Of a stretch of 58,846 nt of DNA, positions 27,773 through 35,944 are shown piece after piece. Under the pieces are notes generated by a model. That model was given only the letters and a program-made list of their open reading frames with translations. It did no database searches and was not told the DNA's origin. Source of the DNA: Armatimonadota bacterium (lineage in GTDB: Bacteria > Armatimonadota > UBA5829 > JAUSEB01). Positions within the stretch are counted from its first letter, which is position 1. Every line of letters begins with the position of its first letter. The DNA lies in contig JAUSGG010000166.1 in the NCBI GenBank assembly GCA_030649165.1, positions 1 through 58,846 on the forward strand, read 5' to 3'. Position numbers and translations under genes: made by a program.

Positions 27773-27887
27773 AACAAGTCAGTTCCCGCGGCGCCTGGTG
27801 GCCATTACCACGTCCCGCGGGAACTGGGTGGGGTGTAGGCGTAGGTTGTATGCGCGGAGGCCGTTCCCGCATCAGGATGGCAAACCG
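27773..27887. repeat. CCCGCGGGAACTGGGTGGGG repeat, copy 1
   Basis: GTTCCCGCGG...TGGCCATTACCACGTC...GCGGGAACTGGGTGGGGTG followed by GGAGGCCGTTCCCGCA (about 27780-27870). A diverged copy is at 31900-31995. No gene. Confidence 0.65.
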
Positions 27888-28514
27888 CTACCATGTGGGT
27901 GGCTTACTGAAGCTGCCGTGCGCATCGGTCAGCGTTGCGGGGAACTGGCATGCTGCGAGCGTCGCGGGCTTTATCGTTTTGAACTCATCCGCTATCTGGC
28001 GCAACTGCCGGCTCGGCTTATCTTTGTGGGGATTGATCACGATTATCCGTTTGCCCAGTTCCAGTTTGGCAATGCGGATAGGCTCCAGAAGATCGGAGTC
28101 ATTTGAGACAACCGCCGCTACGTCATAGACATCCTTGATCCCGTCCCATAGCAGGTGCGTGGCAAGGTTCACGTCTGAACCTTTTTCCTCGGTCCTTAAA
28201 ACCCGGGCGGTTGCGGGGCCGCCGGGTTGGCATGTAGCAAGCAACGCAGTCACTTCGTGCGTAAGGAAATGGCCGTACACGATTGATAGGTTTGGAATTG
28301 TCGATAACGCTCTGAGGTACGTTTGTTGCCTGACAGGCTGGTTGGGATCGTGCGGCTGTGCGCTGACCCTGGCGGTGTAATACTTGATGTTGAGGACAGA
28401 GTGGCCGGGCAGCATGAACTTGCAGAACTTCCCGACGTCCAGCCAACGGTAAGGTGTGCCTTTTGTCGCTCCGTAGTATAGGTTGAAGCCATCGATATAT
28501 GCGCAGGTTCTCAT
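27888..28514 (-). CDS. NYN-domain (LabA/DUF88-like) nuclease
   Basis: A 208-residue NYN/PIN-like protein. CAYIDGFNLYYG at residues 3-14 supplies the first aspartate; EKGSDVNLATHLLWDG the second; VSNDSDLLEPI and LGKRIIVINPHK complete the fold. NYN proteins are predicted metal-dependent RNases acting on structured RNA. The ATG at 28514 is taken because the fold starts at once; an earlier start would run through a terminator hairpin. It has no Shine-Dalgarno and lies 16 bases after the T-run of a promoter-hairpin-terminator element, so expression may depend on read-through. Confidence 0.88.
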   Translation of the reverse strand: MRTCAYIDGFNLYYGATKGTPYRWLDVGKFCKFMLPGHSVLNIKYYTARVSAQPHDPNQPVRQQTYLRALSTIPNLSIVYGHFLTHEVTALLATCQPGGPATARVLRTEEKGSDVNLATHLLWDGIKDVYDVAAVVSNDSDLLEPIRIAKLELGKRIIVINPHKDKPSRQLRQIADEFKTIKPATLAACQFPATLTDAHGSFSKPPTW

Positions 28515-28529
28515 AGTAGGCGTGTCAAT

Positions 28530-28601
28530 AAAAAAGCAAAGCCGCCCGCAAGCGGCTTTGCACCCTGCCACCTAAGCGACAGGGGGGATGACTGTTCTTA
28601 C
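28530..28601 (-). ncRNA. Candidate structured leader/small RNA, copy 1
   Basis: Transcribed from the promoter at 28608-28635 (minus). The RNA would have a first stem CCCTGTC / GGCAGGG (28563-28569 with 28578-28584) and a second stem AAAGCCGC / GCGGCTTT (28538-28545 with 28552-28559) followed by six U residues, a textbook intrinsic terminator. Length about 72 bases. A second copy at 31788-31858 keeps both stems while loop bases differ. Not matched to a riboswitch class I know. Confidence 0.65.
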
Positions 28602-28607
28602 GGTAAT

Positions 28608-28635
28608 ATCATACCACGTCCGCCAAAGATGTCAA
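28608..28635 (-). promoter_or_regulatory. Promoter of structured RNA copy 1
   Basis: On the minus strand TTGACA (28630-28635), 16-base spacer, TATGAT (28608-28613). The same boxes and spacing occur in copy 2 at 31865-31892. Confidence 0.7.
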
Positions 28636-29001
28636 CCCATTTCGGGGTGGCTGAACCGCTGAGACGCTGAGGTCGGAATGAGGCGCTGAAACGCGAATTG
28701 CGCGAAGGGGAAATAGGAGCGGGAAGAGACTTCAGCGGGTTCAGTATGCTTCAGCGTCTCAGCGGTTCAGACTCACATCCCTCGGATTTCGCCGGAGTCA
28801 GTTCCCGCAGGATAGTACCCTGGTAAAAATACCGGTTTTTGTGGCCTCCACGCTCAGCCGCGAAAAGATTCTCTTGACAAGTGCGGGAGAGGGTAGACAA
28901 TGTCCATAGTATATTGGTGACGCCGAGCGAGCGTATTGCGGGACGGAAGCAGGCAATAGTCGCCGCGAGCGTCACAATCCTACGCAACCGAGGGGAAAAG
29001 G
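28636..29001. repeat. Upstream region of first SUMF1-like gene
   Basis: GAACCGCTGAGACGCTGAGG at about 28652-28671 and its inverted form CTTCAGCGTCTCAGCGGTTC at about 28749-28768 flank 80 bases, an inverted pair. CTCGGATTTCGCCGGAGTCA (about 28784) through the promoter resembles 31999-32147, the upstream region of the third paralogue. Confidence 0.65.
28874..28901 (+). promoter_or_regulatory. Promoter of first SUMF1-like gene
   Basis: TTGACA (28874-28879), 16 bases, GACAAT (28896-28901). It is positioned like TTGACA-N16-TATCAT at 32120-32147 before the third paralogue and lies in the same duplicated upstream segment. Confidence 0.55.
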
Positions 29002-30297
29002 ATGAAGAAAGTGTTTGCAGTAACGGCAGCCGCAGCGCTGCTCTGCCTGGGCGGAATCGCTGAGGCAGTAGTCATGGAGACGGTCACTGTGGGCGACCCC
29101 GGGAACGTCGCGGATACGCGTAACGGGACTCCCGGTTATGGCTCAGTCGGCTACACGTACAACATCGGCAAATACGAAGTTACAGCCGCGCAATATACGG
29201 ATTTCCTGAACAAAGTGGCAAAGACCGACATATACGGACTGTACAATATTTATATGGATACGGTCAACGACCATTACGGTTGCAACATCAAGCGCAGCGG
29301 CGTCTCCGGTAAATACAGCTACAGCGTAGCCCCTGATCGGGCAAACAGGCCAGTGAATTTGATCAGTTTCTGGGACGCCTGCCGGTTTGCCAACTGGCTC
29401 AATAACGGACAGCCGACCGGGTTTCAGGATGCCTCCACCACCGAGCGTGGCGCATACACTCTAGATGGTTACAACGGCGATGACGGCCACTATATCCAGC
29501 GAAATACCGTAGCGAAGTGGGCAGTGACAAGCGAGGATGAGTGGCACAAGGCGGCTTACTACAAGGGTGGCGGAACCAATACCGGTTATTGGGACTACCC
29601 GACCCAAAGTGATACGGCTCCGAGCAACGTGGGCGCCGACGGCTACACCGACCCGGGCAACCATGCCAACTATTACAAGAATGATAGCTTCACTATCGGT
29701 TATCCTTACTATCGGACGAATGTCGGCGAGTTCGAGAACTCGGCAAGCCCTTGTGGCACGTTCGATCAGGACGGCAATGTCGAAGAGTGGAACGAGGCAT
29801 TAGTATCTGAGGGTTCCACTACCGATTACGCTTTTCGTGGTCTGCGTGGTGGTTCATACAACGGCCTCGACTACTACGCCAAAGCTTCGGTTCGCTACCA
29901 TTCCTACCCTTCGGGCTGGGGCGAGGGCTTCGGGTTTCGTATTGTCGCCCTATCACCGCCTGTCATACCTATCATCATTGACATAAGGCCGGGAAGCGAC
30001 CAGAACAACATAAACCTCCGTTCGCGTGGGGTAGTGCCCGTAGCCGTCCTGACCACCGACGAATTCGACGCGAGCAGCATCGATCCGGCTTCCTGCCGGT
30101 TCGCCGGCGCCGCGCCATTGCGCTGGGCGATGCAGGATGTGAACCGGGACGGTCATCAGGACCTCATACTGCACTTCGACACACAGCATCTCAATCTCTC
30201 CGCGGATGCGGTTACCGCCACCCTTACTGGAGAGACGCGGGATGGTCAAGCGGTTGAGGGGACGGACAACGTGCGAATAGTCCCGCCTGCCAGGTAA
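29002..30297 (+). CDS. Secreted SUMF1/FGE-fold protein with IDIRPGS C-terminal module
   Basis: 431 residues. A signal peptide (1-22, AAAALLCLGGIAEA) leads a formylglycine-enzyme-like (SUMF1) domain with IGKYEVTAAQYTDFLN, NLISFWDACRFANWLNN, AVTSEDEWHKAAYYKGG and GFGFRIV. The catalytic cysteines of true FGE are absent, so a binding or structural role is likelier than sulfatase activation. From about residue 325 a second module, IDIRPGSDQNNINLRSRGVV to the end, is a beta-rich unit common at the C-termini of surface proteins. First of three tandem paralogues; just after its stop lies a remnant of the second paralogue's 3' end. Confidence 0.88.
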   Translation: MKKVFAVTAAAALLCLGGIAEAVVMETVTVGDPGNVADTRNGTPGYGSVGYTYNIGKYEVTAAQYTDFLNKVAKTDIYGLYNIYMDTVNDHYGCNIKRSGVSGKYSYSVAPDRANRPVNLISFWDACRFANWLNNGQPTGFQDASTTERGAYTLDGYNGDDGHYIQRNTVAKWAVTSEDEWHKAAYYKGGGTNTGYWDYPTQSDTAPSNVGADGYTDPGNHANYYKNDSFTIGYPYYRTNVGEFENSASPCGTFDQDGNVEEWNEALVSEGSTTDYAFRGLRGGSYNGLDYYAKASVRYHSYPSGWGEGFGFRIVALSPPVIPIIIDIRPGSDQNNINLRSRGVVPVAVLTTDEFDASSIDPASCRFAGAAPLRWAMQDVNRDGHQDLILHFDTQHLNLSADAVTATLTGETRDGQAVEGTDNVRIVPPAR

Positions 30298-30300
30298 GGC

Positions 30301-30336
30301 ATGCTCTGCGTCCAACGTCGTGAAGCTGCAGTAGGG
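30301..30336 (+). pseudogene. Remnant of a SUMF1-paralogue 3' end
   Basis: The bases just beyond the first paralogue's stop match the last 12 codons and stop of the second paralogue (31654-31690), including GTCGTGAAGCTGCAGTAGGG exactly and the flanking ATGCTC...GCGTCC. The reading frame is closed here by the upstream stop. Confidence 0.75.
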
Positions 30337-30485
30337 GTTTCTTTCTAAATACAAGATTTCACCAAAGGGGACTGGACACCGCCCCAGAGATAAGCTCTGT
30401 ACATTGAAATTTGGATTCTTGTCACCGATCCGACTTTGGCGGAAATCCAAATCGGTAAGCAGGATTCTCAAAGGGGGAGAAAAAG

Positions 30486-31688
30486 ATGAAAGCGCTGGTA
30501 TTCGTAGTAATGGCAGTCCTTGCGTTGCTGTGCCTGGGCGGCATCGCTCAGGCAGATGTGTTCAACATGCCGCCGGGCCTGACGAACCTGGAAACGGTCG
30601 GCGTTGGCAACGCGGGAAATGCGGCCGACGCCACCGGCTACGGCTCGGTGAGCTACAACTACAACATCGGTAAGTATGAAGTCACCGCCACGCAATACAC
30701 CGAGTTCCTCAACGCCAAGGCAGCCACCGACCCCTACGGGTTGTACAACACCTCTATGTGGAGCGATTCATACTACGGCTGCAAGATTCAGCGCAGCGGC
30801 AGTTCGGGCGGCTACACCTACAGTGTGGCGTCGGATTACGCGAACAGACCGGTGAACTACGTCAGCTACTGGGACTCGCTTCGTTTCGCCAACTGGCTTG
30901 GTAACGGGCAGGGAAATGGGGACACGGAGAACGGCGCATACACCCTGACACCCACGGGCATCGCGAACAACACTATTACGCGCAACGCCGGCTGGAAGTG
31001 GGCAGTGACCAGCGAGGATGAGTGGTATAAGGCCGCTTACTACAAGGGAGGCAGCGCCAACGCCGGGTACTGGCTGTATCCCACCAAAAGCAACACATCG
31101 CCGGCCAACCAGGTGTTGCCCACGGACCCCGGCAACAGCGCCAACTATTACGTCGGCGGCTATAGTATAGGCAGTCCGTATTACCGGACCAACGTTGGTG
31201 AGTTCGAGAACTCAGCGAGCGCGTATGGCACGTTTGACCAGGGTGGCAATGTCTGGGAGTGGAACGAGGCCATGACAGGCGCTTATCGCTGCCTGCGCGG
31301 TGGTTCGTTCTACACCGACGGCGGCTACTACCTCCAAGCTTCGTCCCGCTACAACGACTACCCGACGGACGAGGACACCGGCGTCATCGGATTCCGTGTT
31401 TCCGAAGTTGTTCATGCCTATGGTATCAACAACAGGGCTGCATCTGATCCGATTATGTCCACCGCCTCCGCCAGATTCAATTTTAGAGTATGGGGCAAGG
31501 TGACGATTCTGGTTAGCGGTAACTCGTTCACCGTTGATGACGGCTCCGGTATGCCTGTAAAGGTGGTAGCTCCCGGATTCAGCGGCATCCAGGACGAGGA
31601 TTATGCCTGCGCTTTGGGTGCGTTCTCCGGCGAAGGCTCGAACCGGGTGTTGAATGCTCAAGCGTCCGACGTCGTGAAGCTGCAGTAG
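30486..31688 (+). CDS. Secreted SUMF1/FGE-fold protein with OB-like C-terminus
   Basis: 400 residues; signal peptide 1-22 (AVLALLCLGGIAQA). The SUMF1 domain is closely similar to its neighbours (IGKYEVTATQYTEFLN, NYVSYWDSLRFANWLGNG, GNVWEWNEAMTG, LRGGSF, GFRVSEV), without the FGE cysteine pair. After about residue 310 it carries a different module: FRVWGKVTILVSGNSFTVDD, then GSGMPVKVVAPG, ending LNAQASDVVKL, resembling an OB-fold. GGGGGAG precedes the ATG. It may be cotranscribed with the first paralogue (188-base gap). Secreted, presumably envelope-associated. Confidence 0.88.
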   Translation: MKALVFVVMAVLALLCLGGIAQADVFNMPPGLTNLETVGVGNAGNAADATGYGSVSYNYNIGKYEVTATQYTEFLNAKAATDPYGLYNTSMWSDSYYGCKIQRSGSSGGYTYSVASDYANRPVNYVSYWDSLRFANWLGNGQGNGDTENGAYTLTPTGIANNTITRNAGWKWAVTSEDEWYKAAYYKGGSANAGYWLYPTKSNTSPANQVLPTDPGNSANYYVGGYSIGSPYYRTNVGEFENSASAYGTFDQGGNVWEWNEAMTGAYRCLRGGSFYTDGGYYLQASSRYNDYPTDEDTGVIGFRVSEVVHAYGINNRAASDPIMSTASARFNFRVWGKVTILVSGNSFTVDDGSGMPVKVVAPGFSGIQDEDYACALGAFSGEGSNRVLNAQASDVVKLQ

Positions 31689-31787
31689 GGGGTGAACCGC
31701 TGAGACGCTGAGGTCGGAGTGAGGCGCTGAAACGCGAATTGCGCGAATTGCGCGAAGGGCGCGAAGGGTGGATTGCGGGGGGTCAGT

Positions 31788-31858
31788 AATTAACAAAGCC
31801 GCCCGCGAGCGGCTTTGCGCCCTGTCACCGAAGCGACAGGGGGGATGACTCTTCTTAC
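31788..31858 (-). ncRNA. Candidate structured leader/small RNA, copy 2
   Basis: Near-identical to 28530-28601. Stem one is CCCTGTC / GACAGGG (31820-31826 with 31835-31841), fully Watson-Crick here where copy 1 has a G-U wobble on the minus strand. Stem two is AAAGCCGC / GCGGCTTT (31795-31802 with 31809-31816). The U-run is poor in this copy (GTTAATTA) and no minus-strand gene follows, so any product would be a free RNA. Confidence 0.6.
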
Positions 31859-31864
31859 GATAGT

Positions 31865-31892
31865 ATCATACCACGTCCGCCAAAGATGTCAA
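31865..31892 (-). promoter_or_regulatory. Promoter of structured RNA copy 2
   Basis: Minus strand TTGACA (31887-31892), 16-base spacer, TATGAT (31865-31870), as in copy 1. Confidence 0.68.
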
Positions 31893-32119
31893 CCAAGAGT
31901 TCCCGTAGCGGCTGGCTATCTCCACGTCCTGCGGGAACTGGGTGGGGTGTGGGCGTAGGGTTTGTGGGCAGAGGCCGTTCCCGCAGGATAGAACCAGCCC
32001 CTCGGATTTCACCGGGGTCAGCTCCCGCGGCGGCTGGTGACCATTACGGACCTCACCTGCCGTCCCAGTAGAAATACCAGTTTTTCGGGGAACACACGCT
32101 CAGTTCACTGTATGACACC

Positions 32120-32147
32120 TTGACAAAACCTGTGAGGTATATATCAT
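32120..32147 (+). promoter_or_regulatory. Promoter of third SUMF1-like gene
   Basis: TTGACA (32120-32125), 16 bases, TATCAT (32142-32147), about 70 bases before the start codon. Confidence 0.65.
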
Positions 32148-32214
32148 GCCGGTGATAGCAACCGTCCACAAGAGGCGGTGTGGTGCTTCGCCCCAAGAGG
32201 GCAGGAGGAAAAGG

Positions 32215-33186
32215 ATGAAAAGGGTCTTTGTGGTAACGGCAGCGTTCGCGCTGTTGTGCTTGGGGGGGATTGTTCAGGCTGTTACCATCGACACAGTTGC
32301 CGTGGGTAACGCCGGCAATGCGGCAGACACCACCGGCTACGGTTCGGTGGGCTACAACTACAACATCGGCAAGTACGAAGTCACCGCCGGACAGTACACC
32401 GCGTTCCTCAACGCCAAGGCAGCCACTGACACGTACGGGCTGTACAGCACGAACATGGCGGGCACGTACGGCTGCCAAATCCAGCGCAGCGGCGGTTCGG
32501 GCAGCTATACCTACAGCGTGGCGTCGGATTACGCGAACAGACCGGTGAACTACGTGAGCTATTGGGACTCGCTGCGTTTTGCCAACTGGCTCAATAACGG
32601 CCAGGGCAACGGTGACACGGAGACCGGCGCATACACTCTGGGCGGCTACAACGGCATTGATGGCCGCGCCATCCAGCGCAACGCCGGAGCCAAGTGGTTC
32701 CTCACCAGCGAGGACGAGTGGTATAAGGCGGCTTACTACAAGGGCGGCGGAAACAACGCCGGTTACTGGGATTATCCCACGAGCAGCAACACTGTCCCGG
32801 GTCGTGACATGACCGACGCCTCTGGCAACAACGCCAACTATTATACTGATGGCCCCCTGATCACCCCGTACTACCGGACCGAGGTCGGCGAGTTCCAGAA
32901 CTCCGACAGCCCTTACGGCACGTTTGATCAGGGCGGCAACGTCTGGGAGTGGAACGAGGCCATTATAGACCCGGGTTCGTTTTACGCCGATCGCGGCGTG
33001 CGCGGCGGTTCGTGGAATAGCGGCGGCACTGACGGCCTCCTGGCATCGTACCGCCCCAGCATAACCCCGACGTACGAGCACGATGGTTTCGGGTTCCGCG
33101 TTTCCGAAGTTCCTGAGCCGTCTTCGATTATCGCATTGGCTTGTGGGGTAGTAGGACTCTTGGGCATAAGACGGCGCAGGGCGTAG
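32215..33186 (+). CDS. Secreted SUMF1/FGE-fold protein with PEP-CTERM tail
   Basis: 323 residues from the ATG at 32215, which has AGGAGGA a few bases upstream; signal peptide 1-21. The SUMF1 core matches its two neighbours (IGKYEVTAGQYTAFLN, NYVSYWDSLRFANWLNNG, GNVWEWNEAII, VRGGSW, GFGFRVSEV). The C-terminus VPEPSSIIALACGVVGLLGI followed by RRRRA is a full PEP-CTERM sorting signal (PEP, one membrane helix, basic end), implying exosortase-dependent sorting to the cell surface. No exosortase gene is in the window. FGE cysteines are missing. Confidence 0.92.
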   Translation: MKRVFVVTAAFALLCLGGIVQAVTIDTVAVGNAGNAADTTGYGSVGYNYNIGKYEVTAGQYTAFLNAKAATDTYGLYSTNMAGTYGCQIQRSGGSGSYTYSVASDYANRPVNYVSYWDSLRFANWLNNGQGNGDTETGAYTLGGYNGIDGRAIQRNAGAKWFLTSEDEWYKAAYYKGGGNNAGYWDYPTSSNTVPGRDMTDASGNNANYYTDGPLITPYYRTEVGEFQNSDSPYGTFDQGGNVWEWNEAIIDPGSFYADRGVRGGSWNSGGTDGLLASYRPSITPTYEHDGFGFRVSEVPEPSSIIALACGVVGLLGIRRRRA

Positions 33187-33339
33187 CAAATGACGGCGAA
33201 CACCGCATAGCGTCATTCTGAGCAAAGCGAAGAATCTGGGTGTAGTTCGAGCCAGGGTTTGGCTATTACGATACAGCCGTGGACAATGGCGGGAGTAGAT
33301 TCTTCCCCCGATGCTTCGGGGTCAGAATGACGGTCGTCC
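33187..33339. repeat. GTCATTCTGAGC / GTCAGAATGACG inverted pair
   Basis: GTCATTCTGAGCAAAGCGAAG at about 33212 (read GCGTCATTCTGAGCAAAGCG) and TAGATTCTTCCCCCGATGC...GTCAGAATGACGG at about 33297-33333 face each other. A partial second element of the same kind is at 23821-23880. Confidence 0.65.
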
Positions 33340-35001
33340 CTACACCCCCACCGCCCTCTTGACCTTCTTCACGCCCTTTGCCCCGCCGTTGTTCGACCCC
33401 ATTCTCTGGTACTCCAACGCCGCGCTCACCAATCCCGCGAAGAGGGGGTGGGGGCGGTTGGGGCGGGATTTGAACTCCGGGTGGAACTGGGTGGCGATGA
33501 AGAAGGGGTGGTCTTTCAACTCGACGATCTCGACCAGGCGATAGTCCGGCGAGACGCCGCTGAAGACCATTCCGCCGCGGCCGAGCTTGGGGCGATAGTC
33601 GTTGTTGACCTCGAAGCGGTGGCGGTGGCGTTCGGAGATTAGGTCCTCGTTGTAGAGGCGGCCGGCCAGGGTGCCGTCGCTGACGCGGCAGGGGTAGGCG
33701 CCGAGGCGCATGGTGGCGCCTTTGTCGGTCACGTTCTCCTGGTCGGGGAGCAAATGGATGACGGGGTGGGGGGTATTCGGGTCGATCTCCTCGGAGTTGG
33801 CGTCTTTCAGATGACAGACGTTGCGCGCGACTTCGACCACGGCCATTTGCAGACCGAGGCAAAGGCCGAGGAACGGGATCTTGTTCTCGCGAGCGTGGCG
33901 AATCGCGGCGATCTTGCCTTCGATGCCGCGTCCGCCGAAGCCGCCGGCGACGACGATCCCGTGCGCGGGCTTCAGCTTCTCAGCAACATTCTCCTCGGTC
34001 AGCGATTCGGAGTCCATCCAGGTGATTTTGGCGCAGCAGTCGTTGCCGATGCCGCCGTGCCGCACGGCCTCGCCGATGCTTATGTAGGCGTCGCCGTTTG
34101 CCACGTATTTGCCGACAATGTAAATCTCGACCGAATGCTTGGGCTTCTTGAGGATGGATACCATACGCTTCCACTCGTCGAGGTTTGCGTGGCCGTCCGT
34201 CAAACCGAGCTTCTTGACGACCAGCTCGGCAAGCCCCTCGTCCTCGAACTTGATCGGAATCTCGTAGATCGTCTCGCTGTCAATGGCCTCGATAACGCCC
34301 TCGCTCTCAACATCGCAGAAGAGGGAAATCTTCTCGCGCATGTCTTTGCTCATCGCGCGCTTGGTGCGGCAGACCAGCACGTCCGGCTGGATTCCGATCT
34401 CGCGCAGCTTCATAACGCTGTGCTGGGTGGGCTTGGTCTTCATCTCGGCCCATGGGCCGACGGAGGGGACAAGGGTGACGTGGACATACATCACGTTCGC
34501 CGCGCCGACTTCTTTCTTCATTTGGCGAATCGCTTCGAGGAACGGCAGGCCTTCGATGTCGCCGACCGTGCCGCCGATTTCGACAATAGCGACCTCCGCC
34601 TCGGCTTCTTCCGCCGCGCCTTTGATGCGCTGCTTGATCTCATCGGTGATGTGAGGGATGACCTGGACCGTGCTGCCGAGATACTCGCCGCGCCGCTCCT
34701 TGCCGATGACCGCGCCGTAGACCTGGCCCGTGGTGACGTTGGCGCGCTTGGTGAGGCTGATGTCCACAAAGCGCTCGTAATGGCCGAGGTCGAGGTCGGT
34801 TTCCGCGCCATCGTCGGTGACGAAAACCTCACCGTGTTGGAACGGGTTCATCGTGCCAGCGTCCACGTTGATATAGGGGTCGAGCTTCTGCACCGTGACG
34901 CTGAAGCCGCGGTTTTTCAGAAGTCTTCCCAGGCACGAAGTGGTGATCCCCTTGCCTATGGAAGATACGACGCCGCCGGTAACGAAGATGTATTTAGTCA
35001 T
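33340..35001 (-). CDS. pyrG: CTP synthase
   Basis: Converts UTP to CTP using glutamine. The 553-residue protein has an N-terminal amidoligase domain ([20 protein letters not shown] at 4-23, the nucleotide loop) and a C-terminal class I glutamine amidotransferase with nucleophile Cys381 in [14 protein letters not shown]. The ATG at 35001 begins [10 protein letters not shown] as in the family; an 11-codon upstream extension is unlikely. With pyrH in the window, two steps of pyrimidine nucleotide synthesis are present, though in separate loci. Confidence 0.98.
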   Translation of the reverse strand: MTKYIFVTGGVVSSIGKGITTSCLGRLLKNRGFSVTVQKLDPYINVDAGTMNPFQHGEVFVTDDGAETDLDLGHYERFVDISLTKRANVTTGQVYGAVIGKERRGEYLGSTVQVIPHITDEIKQRIKGAAEEAEAEVAIVEIGGTVGDIEGLPFLEAIRQMKKEVGAANVMYVHVTLVPSVGPWAEMKTKPTQHSVMKLREIGIQPDVLVCRTKRAMSKDMREKISLFCDVESEGVIEAIDSETIYEIPIKFEDEGLAELVVKKLGLTDGHANLDEWKRMVSILKKPKHSVEIYIVGKYVANGDAYISIGEAVRHGGIGNDCCAKITWMDSESLTEENVAEKLKPAHGIVVAGGFGGRGIEGKIAAIRHARENKIPFLGLCLGLQMAVVEVARNVCHLKDANSEEIDPNTPHPVIHLLPDQENVTDKGATMRLGAYPCRVSDGTLAGRLYNEDLISERHRHRFEVNNDYRPKLGRGGMVFSGVSPDYRLVEIVELKDHPFFIATQFHPEFKSRPNRPHPLFAGLVSAALEYQRMGSNNGGAKGVKKVKRAVGV

Positions 35002-35170
35002 TTGCTTTCCGTCCCCTTTTCTCCCATTTTGCACGGCTTCTCTTGTTCAAATTAATGTTTCTCAATGCAATGCCTGTGGTCCTTCAGCGAGTTGGAAGTA
35101 GAGAAGTCGGAACCCCTCCCCAACCCTCCCCCAAAGGGAGAGGGAGCAGGTTCGGCTCTCCAGCCAACTC
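35002..35170. repeat. thiD-pyrG spacer with CCCTCCCCC hairpin
   Basis: CCCAACCCTCCCCCAAAGGG and AGAGGGAGCAGG form a weak hairpin of the recurring family at about 35118-35150. Confidence 0.55.
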
Positions 35171-35944
35171 TCAACTTCCTCCATAAAACCTCACGCCGCC
35201 CTTGCCCAGCTTCACCGATTTTGCTATTGCGGTTGCTACGAATTGCTTGGCGAACGTCACTGCCTCAGCGATGTCATGGCCTTGCGCCAGCAGCGCGGTG
35301 ATCGCCGCAGTCAGGACGCAGCCTGTTCCGCGCATCGGCTCGCCCTCGACCCGCTCGCCGCGGAACTCCCGCGATGTCTCGCCGTCGAACAGCACGTCGA
35401 CCGGTTCGCCGTCAAGGTGTCCGCCCTTGATCAGAACGTATTTCGGGCCCAACTTCCATATCTCTTTGGCTGCCGCCGCCGCGGCGGCCGCATCGCGAAT
35501 CTCAAGACCTGAGAGGATTTGCGCCTCGCCGACGTTCGGCGCGACGAGCAATACGCACGGCAGGAGGGACCGTTTCATCCTCTCGACGCCCTTGGCCGAG
35601 AGCAGCCTTGTGCCGTCCTTGGCGAAAATGATCGGGTCGAGCGTCACGTTGGCTATTTCCCGCCGATGTATCCGCTCGGCCACGATGTCCACCAATTGCG
35701 GCGAGTACAACATCCCGATCTTGCAGGCGTCAACGCCGATATCCCTGGTCACGGAATCCATCTGCGCCGCGACGATTCGGGGCGCGACCTTGGAAACCTT
35801 CTGCACTCCCCTGCTGTTCTGCGCGGTCACGGCGGTCACGGCGCAGGTCCCATAAACGCCCAACTGGGCGAAAACCCTCAGGTCCGCCTGGATTCCGGCG
35901 CCGCCGCTCGAATCCGAACCGGCTATCGTGAGAACGCGCTTCAC
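35171..35944 (-). CDS. thiD: Hydroxymethylpyrimidine (phospho)kinase ThiD
   Basis: Phosphorylates HMP and HMP-P for thiamine synthesis. The 257-residue ribokinase-fold protein starts [20 protein letters not shown], the ThiD signature, and has [18 protein letters not shown] and [19 protein letters not shown], where GTGC is the anion hole. It overlaps the upstream HAD phosphatase by four bases (ATGA), so the two are cotranscribed. A HAD partner could dephosphorylate thiamine intermediates or be unrelated. Confidence 0.94.
   Translation of the reverse strand: MKRVLTIAGSDSSGGAGIQADLRVFAQLGVYGTCAVTAVTAQNSRGVQKVSKVAPRIVAAQMDSVTRDIGVDACKIGMLYSPQLVDIVAERIHRREIANVTLDPIIFAKDGTRLLSAKGVERMKRSLLPCVLLVAPNVGEAQILSGLEIRDAAAAAAAAKEIWKLGPKYVLIKGGHLDGEPVDVLFDGETSREFRGERVEGEPMRGTGCVLTAAITALLAQGHDIAEAVTFAKQFVATAIAKSVKLGKGGVRFYGGS

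Larger units (their letters stand above)
31689..32119. repeat. Repeat-filled gap between second and third SUMF1-like genes
   Basis: Contains GAACCGCTGAGACGCTGAGG (about 31694), GCGCGAATTGCGCGAA tandem units (31735-31765), structured RNA copy 2, and a second copy of the CCCGCGGGAACTGGGTGGGG element (about 31900-31995). The duplicated promoter region follows. No gene. Confidence 0.7.

Noticed and set aside
28530-28635. Cyclic-di-GMP (GEMM) riboswitch
   Set aside because: A short GCAAAGCC string is shared, but the GNRA-tetraloop stem and receptor arrangement are missing; kept as unclassified.
29002-33186. True formylglycine-generating enzymes for sulfatases
   Set aside because: The C-terminal cysteine pair is absent in all three and no sulfatase lies nearby.
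33754-35055. Open frame of about 430 codons opposite pyrG
   Set aside because: Antisense shadow of CTP synthase, whose motifs are all present on the minus strand.
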